Part shown: positions 1-11,272 of the stretch, in pieces
Numbering within the stretch: position 1 is the first letter of the stretch
How the letters are laid out: each line of letters starts with the position of its first letter
Assembly (NCBI GenBank): GCA_028564925.1
Contig: CM053033.1
Span: forward strand, 114,114,252 to 114,178,251
DNA from: Lithobates sylvaticus
Lineage: Eukaryota; Chordata; Amphibia; Anura; Ranidae
Direction of reading: 5' to 3'
DNA: 64,000 nucleotides
Position numbers and translations under genes: made by a program
The notes under the pieces: model-generated
Databases searched by the model: none
The model's input: only the letters and a program-made list of their open reading frames with translations
Told to the model about the DNA's origin: nothing

Positions 1-445
1 ACAAACAAAATGCCAGACGCTTGGCTAGAGGATCTCATTCATGTGCCCTGTGCAGCATAAGGAGGGAGGGATCCTGGAAGCACCTGCTCAGTATTATCCA
101 ATCATGCTGTGCTTGTGCTACAATTTTTTTTTCTGCATCAAAAACGCATGGAAAGTAGGTTATATGGTTTTCAATGGCATAGTCACACCAGTGCTTGCAG
201 TTCCAGAAAAAAAAAGTAGAACATGCTGCATTTTTTTCTGCACTGGACTGTACTGGAACACTGTAAAACGTATCAAAAATGCACTGGAACGCACCAGAAC
301 GCACCTAAATGTACCAAAAATGCACTACATCACACTTGTCCTTATTTAAGGTTAAAAAAACGCACTGGAACGCATCAAAAACGCGCATGCAAAAAAAGCA
401 CCTGGAACGCATCCGGACTGCGTTTCTATGGTGTGAACTAGCCCT
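1..445. repeat. Degenerate interspersed repeat fragment ending in GTGTGAACTAGCCCTAA
   Basis: The segment contains many short near-repeats of the type CGCACTGGAACGCA and AACGCATCAAAAACGC (about 258-415). It ends with GTGTGAACTAGCCCTAA, a terminus of the same style as those near 21710 and 22070. The open frames on both strands here follow from the repeat and do not resemble known proteins. It is probably one end of a non-autonomous DNA transposon whose other end lies outside the window or has decayed. Confidence 0.4.
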
Positions 446-1345
446 AAAGGTTTTTTTTTTTTTACTAATCTGATAAATATATATGCCACAAATGTAAGGG
501 ATCATTTACATTTGCAGTAAGGGGATAAAAAAGTAGGCATTTGAGCCATGGTTTTATTGTCACCTGAACCACTGGTCATGATCCCTGCAGAGTCTGGACC
601 AGCTCTGTGACATCAGCCGACAGCGGCTTTTTGCGGAGGGGCAGAGCTGAAACAGTGATTTCCAGAGCGGTGTGTACTTTGTGGATTGTCTGTGGTGTAA
701 GCTTATTACTGTCTGGAAGCCTCTGTGGAGGCTCTCAAAATTTAGAGTTAGGACTACAGAAAACGGGGTGCCTTGATGGGGCTCTGTAGCTTATGCATGT
801 ATTTGCAAATGTATGCTGACTAAACCCCTGTTTTTTAACGTACACTGTTGGACAGAATAATTTAGTTGGTTAGCAGGCTGGTCAAGTTGATCTGGGAATG
901 TCTCTGGTTTTGTTTTGCATGCGTTGCTCTTCCATGTGCTCCTTGCTGCAAAGGCCAGTTATAGGTGAGGGCAGTGACCATTTTTTTGTACTGAAATTTG
1001 ACATTTGTACAATACTTGAACTTTCAAATAATTTATTTATTTATTTTATTCTTGAAATATATAGGTACGGGTATAGAATTGTGGTTTATAGTTGGCCCCC
1101 CTACATTTGTCCCCCCATGTGCCCCCCCTAAATATGAAAGCTGGAGACGACACTGGATAGAACGGACAACTCCACTTAAAAGATGACAAAAGCAGTCCTC
1201 TCCAGTCTGTTCATGGTTACACCAGACCTCCACAGCTGAAGACACTCAGGTGTTAAAATCATTGGCTGTTCTCTAAAGGGATCCACCAAGCTGTCCTCAA
1301 TAGCCACCACCAGGGCCACCGATATGGGGGTACCACCAGTCCTCC
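446..1345. other. No gene seen
   Basis: AT-rich sequence with short poly-T runs. No exon with a protein match, no structural RNA and no paired element ends were recognised. If FIBCD1 continues to the left on the minus strand, this is intron sequence of that gene. Confidence 0.5.
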
Positions 1346-1351
1346 TGTAGG

Positions 1352-1521
1352 GTAGAGTTGCCACCTCATCCCTTTAAAACCGAACGCATATTAATTACAC
1401 AGGTTCTCTGGCTTCTTAAGGTGGTAATCAAACTCACTTAGTGCCTTATTTGCATTAAATTAGCCTCAGAACTTGTGTAATTAATGTGTTTGGGTTTAAA
1501 GGGATGAGGTGGTAACCCTAC
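1352..1521. mobile_element. Short MITE with 6-bp target duplication
   Basis: A 170-bp element with terminal inverted repeats of about 27 bp or more: left GTAGAGTTGCCACCTC, right (reverse complement) GTAGGGTTACCACCTC, both continuing into CATCCCTTTAAA. It is flanked by exact TGTAGG copies at 1346-1351 and 1522-1527, which look like a 6-bp target-site duplication. It has no coding capacity. The superfamily cannot be fixed from the termini alone. Confidence 0.75.
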
Positions 1522-1717
1522 TGTAGGGGGCCCGGGCACACATACGGGCCTGGATGGCAGGAGGATCGGTGCGACCCCCATACACAGTGGGAGGTGGTAA
1601 GGAAGAACTTTCCCATTTATTGGAATGTCACCGCATGTGATAGTGGGTGTAATGTGTGGGTGATGGGCACTCTCTCCACACTGTACATCTGTAACATGTC
1701 CACATACTACACAATGC

Positions 1718-2245
1718 TTGGCGTGCAACTTCTCCATGGGTGGCACAGACCCAGTTCCCCTCCTCATCCTCTCTCCACAGGTAATACACGGATGGCTCAC
1801 GCCTGATAATGTAAGCACATTGCACATAATCGGTAGGGAGATACCGAGCGACTCTTGGTTTGCATACCCTGGGGGGCCAAGAGACCCCCACCCCCATATA
1901 ATTTCAGCAGGTGAGATATTCATTGGTATGAAGGGGGAATTGTTGGACATAGAATATCAAAATACATATGTTACATTGAAGGATGCAGATGTATTTGGAG
2001 ACCATTGTATTTCCATTTATTCTACCCAGGGCTTCCCCTTTGCAAGCTTTGCACCCCCCCCTCCACCCACCCCGCTGCCCCAATCCCCGATCTCCCTACC
2101 TGTCCTGCCCTGCCAAATTCTGATTCCAGTGTGTGCCTGGACCCCCCCCCCCCCCCTCCCACAGTTGCCATCTTCCCTCTCCTACCGGCTGCTGCGAGTA
2201 ACAGGTGAATGTGTCAGGAGGGAGAGCAGTGGAAGGGGCCTATAA
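1718..2245 (+). other. Unrecognised open frame of 175 codons
   Basis: An open frame whose middle section (about 1770-2030, including MKGELLDIEYQNTYVTLKDA) has a protein-like composition, followed by a proline-rich tail caused by C-runs. No family was recognised. Overlapping frames on the minus strand (1438-1950) are also open, so openness alone is weak evidence. It may be a remnant of a mobile element or chance. No promoter, splice or conservation evidence is visible. Confidence 0.15.
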
Positions 2246-2813
2246 ATATGTCATGGGATGGTAAATGTCATTTACCGGCCCCTTTCTTATCTGAATGGAA
2301 CACATTGAGTGATAGCTCCTGTGCTCATTCATAACGGAAGCATAGTAAACTGTGTTGACTCCTGAACTTTGCAGTATGCACTGTTGACTGTTGAACAGAG
2401 CATGCTCAGGTATTATTTAACCATTCCCCTTTTAACACTGCTTGCATTTATCACAATTTGGCTACACTCACCATTTGGAGTGCCACAAGTAGCCCCCCCC
2501 CCCCCAATCTGTCTTGGCCCTATCCCTATTAACAGTGGGCATGGTCACTAAGGTGTCCCCAAATTGAATTCTTAAAATCTGGTCACTTTTAGTTTAGATA
2601 CACTTTAAAACTATTTTTTTATGTGTACAAAAACTGCTGCCAAATTTGAACACTTCTGAATATAATTTATCAGGGAAAGTTTTACTCATGTTGTATTTTT
2701 CTTTGCTGTATATACTAGAAAAAATTACTATACAACTACCACTACACTACCATAGGGGATGATATTACTATATAAATTATGGTTAATATTGCAATAATTA
2801 TAATCAAACTTAC
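2246..2813. other. No gene seen; intron sequence 3' of a FIBCD1 exon
   Basis: Contains a poly-C run near 2494 and AT-rich sequence. The splice donor of the exon at 2814-2967 (GTAAGT on the minus strand, 2808-2813) opens this intron, which continues past the left edge of the window. Confidence 0.5.
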
Positions 2814-2967
2814 CATTGGTGCAGCCACGAGGCTTGGTACTTCTGGCTGGTGTCCTTACAAGATCCCCCTTCCCACGGGATCGGCCATGATCTCTTTGAA
2901 GGCTGTCCAGCACTTCGCTGACTGAACTGACCAGCTGGGCTACATGGCTCTGACCCTCTGAAAGTAA
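2814..2967 (-). CDS. FIBCD1: FIBCD1 internal exon (end of the stalk region)
   Basis: FIBCD1 is a type II membrane receptor that binds acetylated carbohydrates such as chitin through a C-terminal fibrinogen-like domain and forms tetramers through its extracellular stalk. This 154-bp exon encodes LLSEGQSHVAQLVSSVSEVL, then DSLQRDHGRSRGKGDLVRTP and ARSTKPRGCTNG. From memory, human FIBCD1 reads LLSESQGHMAHLVNSVSDIL followed by DALQRDRG and TRPRGC at the same place. The acceptor is a pyrimidine-rich tract ending CTTACAG, directly above 2967. The donor is GTAAGT at 2813-2808. The exon starts in phase 0, matching the phase-0 end of the upstream exon at 22615, and ends in phase 1. The open frame extends about 70 codons upstream of the acceptor, but that part is intron and has no homology. 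The next exon, which should start the fibrinogen-like domain, is not in the remaining 2.8 kb and must lie off the left edge. Confidence 0.93.
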
Positions 2968-3489
2968 CTGTAAGAGGAGACAGAAAATTATGTTAGGTTT
3001 GCTAAAGGATAACAGGATAAGGAACCCAGAGGAAAAATCCAGTTTTTCTGAACAAAGTTTTATATCATATTTAATTACTTTCCAAGCTATTTTGTAATTT
3101 AATGTAATTAAAAATGACATTTCCATTTTAGTCTGCAGCCGTTGTGATTTTCTAAAACTGTCAAATGTCATTTTCGTGTAGTATGGCAACCTAGAAATCT
3201 TATTTCCTGCTTGTGTGATTGGCTCTCTGCTTTTTTTCAGAAGTCTGCATTGAGATTTAAGTCAAATTAAAGGCACCCTCTGCAAAAATAATTCATTTGA
3301 TTAGATACATTTTAAGGCCCATCCATGCCTGAAGGAACCTAGGACATGCAGCTTTTCTTATTACTACACTGAGACTGCTCAGGTGGATATAAAAAAGTCA
3401 AAAAGCAATATGTTCACAGAAGAGAGCGGTATCCTTGCAATGTTTAGGGTCAGGGTTGCCAGCCCTGGGAAAAAAGGGGGTGGACCGGT

Positions 3490-4075
3490 GTAATCTGCAC
3501 TCTGTGCATCCCTGAGTCCTGCACTCTGTATGCAGTGCACCTCTGAACCCTGGACTCTGTACAAAGCGCACCCCTGAACCCTGTATGCAGTGCACCCCTG
3601 AACTCTGTACGCAGCTCACCCCTGAACCCTAGACTCTGTACGCAGCGCACCCCTGAACCCTGCACTCTGTACGCAGTGCAACCCTGAACTCTGTACGCAG
3701 TGCACCCCTGAACTCTGTACGCAGTGCACCCCTGAACTCTGTACGCAGTGCAACCCTGAACTCTGTACGCAGTGCAACCCTGAACTCTGTACGCAGTGCA
3801 CCCCTGAACCCTGCACTCTGTATGCAGCGCACCCCTGAACCCTGCACTCTGTATGCAGCGCACCCCTGAACCCTGCACTCTGTATGCAGCGCACCCCTGA
3901 ACCCTGCACTCTGTATGCAGCGCACCCCTGAAGCCTGCACTCTGTATGCAGTGCACCCCTGAAGCCTGCACTCTGTATGCAGCGCACCCCTGAACCCTAC
4001 ACCCTGTATGCAGCACACCCCTGAACCCTAGGTTCTGTACGTAATGCACACTTGAACCCTACACTCTGCAGGAGG
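3490..4075. repeat. Minisatellite with 31-bp and 24-bp unit variants
   Basis: A tandem array beginning about 520 bp inside the intron from the small FIBCD1 exon. The main unit is about 31 bp, with core CACCCCTGAACCCTGCACTC followed by TGTATGCAGCG. In the middle (about 3665-3800) it switches to a shorter 24-bp unit, CACCCCTGAACTCTGTACGC followed by AGTG, that lacks the CCTGCA block. All three minus-strand frames stay open through the array, giving spurious proteins of 120-200 residues. Confidence 0.95.
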
Positions 4076-4659
4076 TGATACTGCTGCCTCCTGAATGTGT
4101 TTTTTTTTTTTTCAGCTGAATGGGAATTTTGCCTTGAAATACTGTGTAATACAACCACAAGCCAAGCATTTGGCCTGTTGCTGCTGAGCAGCCACATTGA
4201 GCTCAGCGGGCAAGTTTGACAGGCGATGCTGTCTGAAAATCTTGGCATGTCGGGTTTAAATTGCCACACTATGAAGCTAAGCATCAAGGCCATAGCAATG
4301 TGTACTCACCCAAGCAGCTACTATGTTCATTTAGAGGTAGGGGGTCAGGGAACGATTCTGTTTAATCAACCTCTTTTAATCCACTCCCACTATTAGACGA
4401 AATCTGGTCATTTCTGAATGCCCTCTTTGGCATGCATAACAGAACTTGTTTTTCAACTTATCTTGGCTGATAATTTATCATGCTGTGTAGACATTTTTAA
4501 TGTAAACTAGGCCAATTACCTGTTATGGGTATTGTCAGCTTACAGATTGTGTTTATACTGTTTAAATATCGATTGTTTTAGTTTCTAAGTAGAAATGATG
4601 TCATTTTTTTCAGGTTGGCAGTAAAAATGTGCTCTGTCAGTAAATTTTCCATGTTCTGT

Positions 4660-4890
4660 CAGTAACAATGGCAGCTGGTGCTCCATTTTTTTGGGGGGGG
4701 GGGGGGCAAACAAACCACCCGCCAACCCCCTCCAGTGCTCTGCGCCCCAAGCCTCTGGCTCTAATCATGAAAAAAAAAAAAACATTAAAATCCATGCGTC
4801 CGGTGCCCTGCATGTAGATTAGGGGTCGGGTGCATGGATTGGGGGGGGGGGGGGGGCGGCGGAGAGTAAAAAAAAGTTGCGGGAGGTTGG
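4660..4890. mobile_element. Degraded hAT-like fragment
   Basis: Shares segments with the complete element at 51422-51872: a GGCAGCTGGTGCTCC-like left end, a poly-G run followed by CAAACAAACCACCC, and the right-hand motif ATCCATGCGTCCGGTGCC then GTAGATTAGGGGTCGGG. The interior with the CCAATCAG-type sequence is missing, and no target duplication remains visible. Confidence 0.45.
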
Positions 4891-5730
4891 CAACCCCGTT
4901 TAGGATTCACCTCTTGGTGATTTCTGATAAAAGCCAATTACATTTTAATACAAACTTGTGGGCTCATAGAAAATCATATGGCTCCTGTTCTGTATTGCAG
5001 GAATTGCCAGATGCCTGCATACCTAGTCAGGTAAATATCCAGATTGTTCTGAAAGCCTCAAAACCTAGCTTGCATGGTGTCATGCTCTGGTCTGCATTTA
5101 ATGCCATATAGCCAGGGCCGGACTGGGCATAAAAACCAGCCCTGGAAATAATTTCATAGCAGCCCCAGTGGTGTAGCATGGATTGTCATTTAGCACTCCG
5201 AGTCCCTTCCACTCGTACAGTTTATTTAGCATAAGGTACTCCTATGGTACCTCTTAGGATGTACCATACTTTCTCTTTGTTCTCCTTTCTTTCCCTTTTA
5301 TCTATCTCTATCCTAATGTCTTGCTTTTTTTTCCCATATATCGCTCTCTATCCATCTGTCATGTTCTTTCTCACCCGCTTTCTTTTTTCCTCCCCCTCTT
5401 TTTATTCCTTCTCCTCCTCTTTGTTTTTTTTCCCTCTCTCACCTCTATAGCCACACACACACTGTATGTATTTACACCTATATGTATATTGCACTCAATG
5501 AATTATTGTCTTTTGGGGGTGGGTGGATTCCAATGTGAAATGTGCCTTGGTCATAGCGCCCACCATAAAGCATCCTCCTTCTACTGGTCCAGGACTGGGG
5601 GCTGTAATATACTTCTGCTGTGGCAGATGGGGAAGTGTGTACAGTGTGTGTGTGTCATGTGTGTGTCCTCTACTGCAGGGATTGCAGACACATTACAGGA
5701 GATGGTCAGAGGCTGCAGATATAGTACAGG

Positions 5731-6001
5731 CAGGGCTTTTTTTCAGCTGTAACTTGGTGGAACTCACCTCAGGCCCTCTGCTCCCTGCTCACCACTATAG
5801 CTCTGTGGGAGCCAAGCTGTCACTTGTAAAACACAGAAGCCGGACTTCTGTGTTTACAAGTGACAGCTTGGCTCTCTCAGATCTGATCTCCTGAGTGGCT
5901 CCCACTGAATGCAGGATGGGGAAAAGGGGGATGCAGGTGCCCGGAGTGTGTGCAGGGCATGGTTGAGTCCCTGCACCTATTCTCTGATAAAAAAAGCCCT
6001 G
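5731..6001. mobile_element. hAT-type MITE nested in the larger hAT element
   Basis: Termini CAGGGCTTTTTTTCAG and (inverse end) AAAAAAAGCCCTG, with an exact 8-bp duplication AGTACAGG at 5723-5730 and 6002-6009. The duplicated target is part of the 31-bp minisatellite unit, so the element landed inside the array. Its interior holds a strong hairpin (about 5809-5876) with arms around GAGCCAAGCTGTCACTTGTA. A fragment of the same family (CCTGCACCTATTCTC then AAAAAAGTCCCTG) is present near 37760-37795. Confidence 0.93.
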
Positions 6002-6400
6002 AGTACAGGAGAGGGTCAGAGACTGCAGACATAGTACAGGAGAAGGTCAGAGACTGCAGACATAGTACAGGAGAGGGTCAGAGACTGAAGACATAGTACA
6101 GGAAAGGGTCAGAGACTGCAGACATAGTACAGGAGAGGGTCAGAGGCTGCAGACATAGTACAGGAGAGGGTAAGAGACTGCAGACATAGTACAGGAGAGG
6201 GTCAGAGACTGCAGACATAGTACAGGAGAGGGTCAGAGACTGCAGACATAGTACAGGAGAGGGTCAGAGACTGCAGACATAGTACAGGAGAGGGTCAGAG
6301 ACTGCAGACGTAGTACAGGAGAGGGTCAGAGACTGCAGACGTAGTACAGGAGCGGATCAGAGACTGCAGACATAGCACAGGAGACTGTTAGGGATTACAG
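6002..6400. repeat. 31-bp minisatellite inside the hAT element
   Basis: About a dozen units of AGTACAGGAGAGGGTCAGAG then ACTGCAGACAT. A first unit lies upstream at about 5697-5730, separated by the nested MITE. The array decays toward 6400. Confidence 0.95.
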
Positions 6401-7437
6401 ACATGATTGATTCAGGAGACTGCATTTAAAGCTGAACTCAGTGTACAGGTATATAGTATCGCAGGGTTGCTCCACTCTATTTAAATCATCTCAAGTCAGT
6501 CATTTTCCTTTGAAAGTACAACCAAGTGACAGAACACAGTTTCATATCCCATTTCCAAAATACAAATTTGCTTGCAAACACTGAACTGCTCAAGATTAGT
6601 GGAGGACAGTAACCAGTTATTGGGGCTATGAAGCTTTTAGCCTGATCCAGCAGTAAATCCTCCAAAAAAAAACAAAAACAAACAATCTGTGCAGCACATA
6701 CAGAGGGAGCTCAGGCTAAATAGCTGATTATAAGCTGAAATGGTTACCAGCCATGTGTCCCTGGTCTCATAGAATGCTGCTGCAGCGTCTTCCAGAGATC
6801 TTATCAGTGTGATCAGACAATGTGCAGGTCAGGTTAGCAAATAAAAAAAAAGTAACCAGGGAGACAAGAGGAGGGAGGGGAGGCTGATCGGTAACCTGCA
6901 CACTGCCTGATCACATTTGGAAGACACTGCAGCCAGCCAGCAACATGTTACTGTGCTCTTGACGATCCTGCTTTTCCCATTCAGCCAGACTTGTGAGTCC
7001 TGCAGAACTTACATTGTTGTAATCATACCTCATTGTATCTCCCTCCTGGCGTCCCCATTCAGCCCCACTCCAGCGCTTACAGTCAAATGTGAGTGGGGGA
7101 GGGCTACACTGCCTGCTGATTGGCTGTGGATGGACAGCAGGAGGAGCAAGTCCTCCCTTGTACTCCCCTAAGCAGCTCTATTGGCTGTGGGTTCCCTGCT
7201 ACAAGTAATGATCAGTCCACTGCCCAGTGAACACACAGTAACTGTCCATGCTCCCTCCCTCCTGCACACCACAGACCTGCCTGCCGCACGATAGCCACTT
7301 GCTCCTCCGGCCCTTCACTGCTAGACAGCCAGCCCCGCCTCCTGTTCACGGCTCTTAGCTGACAGCGGCCCCAGGGCAGCCAGCCTACCAGGAAATCTCC
7401 CGCTATCCCGGTAGGCCAGTCCGGCCCTGCATATAGC

Positions 7438-8499
7438 ACTGCCAGTTCTGTGACTTCACCCTTCTTCACCGCAGTTACACAATAGAGCCTGGTCAAGGAT
7501 CTACTTGACCCTTTTAATTGTAAATCTAAGGAGCATCAGCTCTCTACCTCCATCTGTCACACTGTGGCCAATGCAGATATAGAGCCAGGCCCGAGAGCAG
7601 ATGTGGAAGCTGGAAAAACCCAAGAGGACAGTTTATAATCTTTCAAAATGTCAGAGGTATACTTTAAAAGGGCAACCTAAACAGAAGCTACAGAGAATTG
7701 GCAAGGATATCTTCTTTAGTTATTAAATGTCCTCTTTTCTACATGTGCACACAATGACATGCATGTAATTTCATCCAAGAACACGGTAATACAGACAACT
7801 GCCCAGGGACTAGAGGGTACGAAATCATGTACAGACAAGAGCCACAATGTCAATGCTAAAAGCCAAATACTTAAGCTACCAGTTGCTGATCGCTGTTGGG
7901 ACTGTAATTACGTGATAAAGCAGCATTGTTTAACTCCTTGTAGCAGAGCATCCCAGAGAGAGCCAGGAAAAGTCCTGTTCGGGGTTTATACGTCTCCCAG
8001 GCTCCTCTCATACACATTCAGAAATCTCTGATCCATGATCCAGTTCGGATCTTAGTCCTCTTCCCCAGGCTAATTTAAGCTCACCTGAGCAGACAGCCTT
8101 TGCTCTCTGCCTGGGACACACAGACACTGCTGGTTTGTAAAGAGCAAAAGCTTGGTAAAAGCTGTTAAGAAGTTTATGCAGAAACTGACAAGCGGTAGGC
8201 TTGCTCAGCCTGGTAGTGAGGGCCTGCATATTGTGTAGTTAGAGCCGAGACACGGCTAGGATTTTGTTTTGCCTATTTCTGTTCTTATTTGTTTTCTAGA
8301 ACACTGTGCAGCACCTGTGTATAGACTTTCATATAACACAAATAAACACAGCACTGTTTGTCACTACCTCACTGGATTTGGTATCTGTGCCGGAACAACT
8401 GCTCATCCCAGGGAGCTTTGTACCTGCTACCTGTCCCCCAAGTTACACCCTTCACCTCTGAAAGGTTTTACCCCCTCCATAACCTTCATCTTTTTTTAA
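7438..8499. other. No gene seen
   Basis: FIBCD1 intron sequence without a recognised exon, RNA gene or paired element ends. Short open frames on both strands show no known motif. Confidence 0.5.
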
Positions 8500-9245
8500 T
8501 AAAATGCCTATACTAAAGTGCTTTGTGCAGTGGTTTTGCATAAAGCAGCCCTGATCCTCTACTTCTGCGGTCCCCGGCTGGTGCCCAAGGCCCCTCCTCT
8601 TCATCAGGCGCCCCCACGGAAAAACGCTTTCCATGGGGGCACACTTGCAGGCTCACTCCTGAGTCCTGCTGCAGCATCCATTGACACAGACAGCAGGACT
8701 TGGCTCACAGCTTTTGATTGACAGCAGCGGAAGCCATATAAAATTTGAAATGCTAACCACAACATACATCGCCACCCCCCCCAACAACATTACCAATCTC
8801 ATCTGCAGATATCGCACAAATCGCCCTCTTCGCTCCTCCCAGGACCTGCTCTCTAGCTCTTTTGTTAATACTTGCCTCCAGGACTTCTCCAGAGCCTCTC
8901 CCATCCTCTGGAACTCCCTGCCCCAGTAAGTCCGGTCAGCCCCTTGAGGCGATCCCTGAAAACTCACTTATTCAGGGAAGCCTACCCAACCTCCACCTAA
9001 TAACTTTCCCTTCTGTATTGTAATTGTACTGTCCCCCCTCTAAATTGTAAAGTGCTGCACAAACTGTTGGCAGTATATAAATTCTGTAAAATGATAATAA
9101 AAAATGTCCAATGAGGAGAGAGACAGTGGCTGGAGCCGCTGCGCTTGTACACATTGCTGGATCGAATCAGGCTCAGGTAAGAAAAAGGAGTCTGGGGGGG
9201 AGCTGCAGCACAGAATGTGAAAACCCTTAAGGCTTTACAATCACT
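8500..9245. mobile_element. TTAA-flanked MITE interrupted by a LINE tail
   Basis: Related over its whole length to the elements at 55913-56378 and, inverted, 47085-47547. Shared blocks include GGGTCCC-like and GTGCCC-rich left parts, CAGCGGAAGCCA, AATGAGGAG, GGATCGA(G/A)-type sequence, and the right terminus GGCTTTACAATCACT followed by TTAA at 9246-9249. A TTAA also precedes it at 8496-8499. The family looks like a piggyBac- or Kolobok-type non-autonomous element; the termini alone do not separate the two. Confidence 0.7.
8741..9105 (+). mobile_element. 3' end of an L2-type LINE
   Basis: The plus-strand frame includes FSRASPILWNSLPQ, the typical C-terminal motif (PxLWNSLP) of L2/CR1-group reverse transcriptase proteins. 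It is followed by the 3' tail TTGTAAAGTGCTGCACAAAC, then GTTGGCAGTATATAAATTC and an AATGATAATAAAA-type simple repeat. The fragment is strongly 5'-truncated and sits inside the TTAA element, replacing part of its centre. Confidence 0.75.
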
Positions 9246-9670
9246 TTAACTCGCAATGGCACAGTCATGCAACACTGTGCGCAAATTAAATGTTTATCTT
9301 TTTTTCACACAAATAGAGCTTTCTTTTGGTGGTATTTGATCACCGCTGGATTTTTCGCGAATAAAAAAAATAAATAAAAAAGACCGCAAATTTCTTAAAA
9401 AAATATTTTCTACTTTTTGTTATAAAACATATCCAATACAAAAAAAAATCTAATTTCTTTATGAATTTAGGCCAAAATGTATTCTGCTACATGTTTTTGG
9501 CAAAAATAAAATAAAAAGCCTAAATAAGTGTTTATTAATTGATTTGTGGGAAAGTTATAATGTCTACAAACAATGGTGTATATGTACAGGAATTTACACA
9601 GCTATAGACGCTATAATTTAATAGTGGTAATCAGCGACTTATATTGTGACTGTGGTCGCACCCTGCTGTG
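9246..9670. repeat. Interspersed repeat family A, copy 1
   Basis: Contains the family hallmark ACAAATAGAGCTTTCTTTTG then GTGGTATTTGATCACC, ATAAAACATATCCAATA, TTAGGCCAA(A/T)ATGTATTC and ATCAGCGACTTATATTG. The same order is seen at 32030-32600 and 40523-41488, with pieces at 13213-13409 and 44690-45195. It has no coding capacity. Confidence 0.8.
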
Positions 9671-10323
9671 TGTTTTTTGCAGTGCCCTTACAGATGGCTA
9701 AAAAGATCAATGGTGTCAGTAGGGAACTTATCTAAGGGGAAGAAATTGCTCATGGAACCACTAGCAACCTCTGGAGGAACTCTGGTTGGGAAACCCTGAG
9801 CTAACCAAATACCGCTGACAGTCAACTCATCAATGAGCTACAAATCAGACCTTTCACTTACTCTGATTCATTTTTCTCGAAATAGCAAAAACACAAATTA
9901 GTAGTTCCTAAAAATAGCTCCTGTGACCTAGCTGTAACCATAAAAGAGCCAAAACTCAAAGAGCAGTTTATTAAACGGCAATATCCAGCGTCACGTACAT
10001 TGACCTGTCCTGCACAGTAAATGCACCCCCTTGCTCCCCATCTAGATATATCAGCATTTCTCGCCATAATGATATGATATGTTGTACCCCTTCACAACTG
10101 CAGACATCACACAAGTACCTCTTCATGTTTGTCAAATTAACATAAGTACCTACTTTGATTACAAATATATTGCCGGTGCCTTCTAAATGTGTTTTCTGGC
10201 TTTCAAAACAAAACCTTGTGCTTGTAAAAAGGAGGATACAAATTGGTTTGTTTTGAATACAGTCTTCCTTTACTAAAGTAATAAATAAAACATAATTACT
10301 CTGGATTACAGCTGAACTCCAGG
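9671..10323. other. No gene seen
   Basis: AT-rich intron sequence. No exon, RNA gene or complete mobile element was recognised. Confidence 0.5.
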
Positions 10324-10440
10324 CAGGGTGGATAAAAATCTGTGATTTTTTTTTTTCTTTTAAATCAAAAATCTTTTGATTTAAAATCAGATTTTTTTGA
10401 TTTTTATCAAATCTATTTTAATAAAATGCTTTTGGAGTAA
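10324..10440. mobile_element. hAT-like terminus (CAGGGTGGATAAAAATC)
   Basis: Starts with CAGGGTGGATAAAAATC and continues with alternating AAATCAAAAATC and GATTTTTTTGATTT blocks, as in known vertebrate hAT MITEs of the CAGGGTTGGATTTTTATC type. A matching right end was not found, so this is a fragment. Confidence 0.45.
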
Positions 10441-10919
10441 AAATCTATCTAACGATAGTTTTCCATTTACAGAGGAGGTCTGGTCGTTTTTTTTTTTTTT
10501 TTTTTCAAAAGTCAACTACAATCACTGTAGCTGCTGACTTTTAATAAGGACACTGTCCAGCGAGCCCACCATGTTGGCCCCTCCGAGGCTGATCCGTCTA
10601 TCGGATCGGGTGCCGGCGCCGCCATCCTAACTAAGGGAAAGAGGCAGTTTCCTACTGCGCATGCGCGAGTCGCGCAGTGCTTTGTGAATGGCCCTGTTGT
10701 TTTATGGGACACACACATGTCCCAGAAGACAACGGGGTCATCACCGAAGGGAAGGAACTGAAGAAACAGCGCCGCGGAATAGTAAGAGGCAGATTAAGAA
10801 GACTGCCTAGCAACAGGGGTTTCTGGTATGTTAAAAAAAAAAAATTCAAATTTTTTTTGTAATATTTTTTTTGAGATTGTTAATGTAATTTTTTGTTTTA
10901 GGGTGGACATCCACTTTAA
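10441..10919. mobile_element. Probable TTAA-type element fragment
   Basis: The right end GGGTGGACATCCACT followed by TTAA (10916-10919) resembles the TTAA-AGTGGATGTAAACC terminus at 41489. The interior is GC-rich with GCGCATGCGCGAG, and poly-T and poly-A runs lie near both ends. The left terminus is not resolved. Confidence 0.35.
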
Positions 10920-11272
10920 GATACATTCATAATTTAGTTTATTCAGCATGAAATGGAGCTTAGTTACTATTGTTTTACAAATCTATGGACGCTACAAACT
11001 GTATGATTGAATCGGTTCTGATATCGCTGTTTAACTAACCTGACAGCTTACAGTGTTTTGAATGCGTAAAATATAAAAAGATTTTTATTTTATTTTTTAA
11101 AACCTTGTTCATCCTGAAAAAATGTAAATATGTCTTGTTTTTAAACTTGAAGCAGCCCTTCAGTCCAATGAGTGATTTAAGATCTCTGCACTCCTCCACA
11201 ATTTAGAAAGCAGATTACGTTTTTTGTTTCCTTTTTGTAGGTTGACTTTGGCATTTGTGCACAACACTGGAC

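Larger units (their letters stand above)
5113..7429. mobile_element. Non-autonomous hAT element, complete, with internal tandem array
   Basis: The terminal repeats are CAGGGCCGGACTGG on the left and its inverse CCAGTCCGGCCCTG on the right. Both ends are flanked by an exact 8-bp duplication, CATATAGC, at 5105-5112 and 7430-7437, the classic hAT footprint. The 2.3-kb interior has no transposase. It contains pyrimidine-rich sequence, a GT-rich patch, a 31-bp minisatellite and a second, nested hAT-type element at 5731-6001. It lies in the FIBCD1 intron. Confidence 0.93.

Noticed and set aside
1438-1950. A 170-codon minus-strand frame near the left edge as the next FIBCD1 exon
   Set aside because: It lacks the fibrinogen-like motifs expected after PRGC (such as DCLDVL or GGGWTVFQ) and overlaps the MITE at 1352-1521.
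3450-4049. A 199-codon minus-strand frame next to FIBCD1
   Set aside because: A translation of the 31-bp minisatellite (ALHTECRVQGC repeats), in an intron and without homology.
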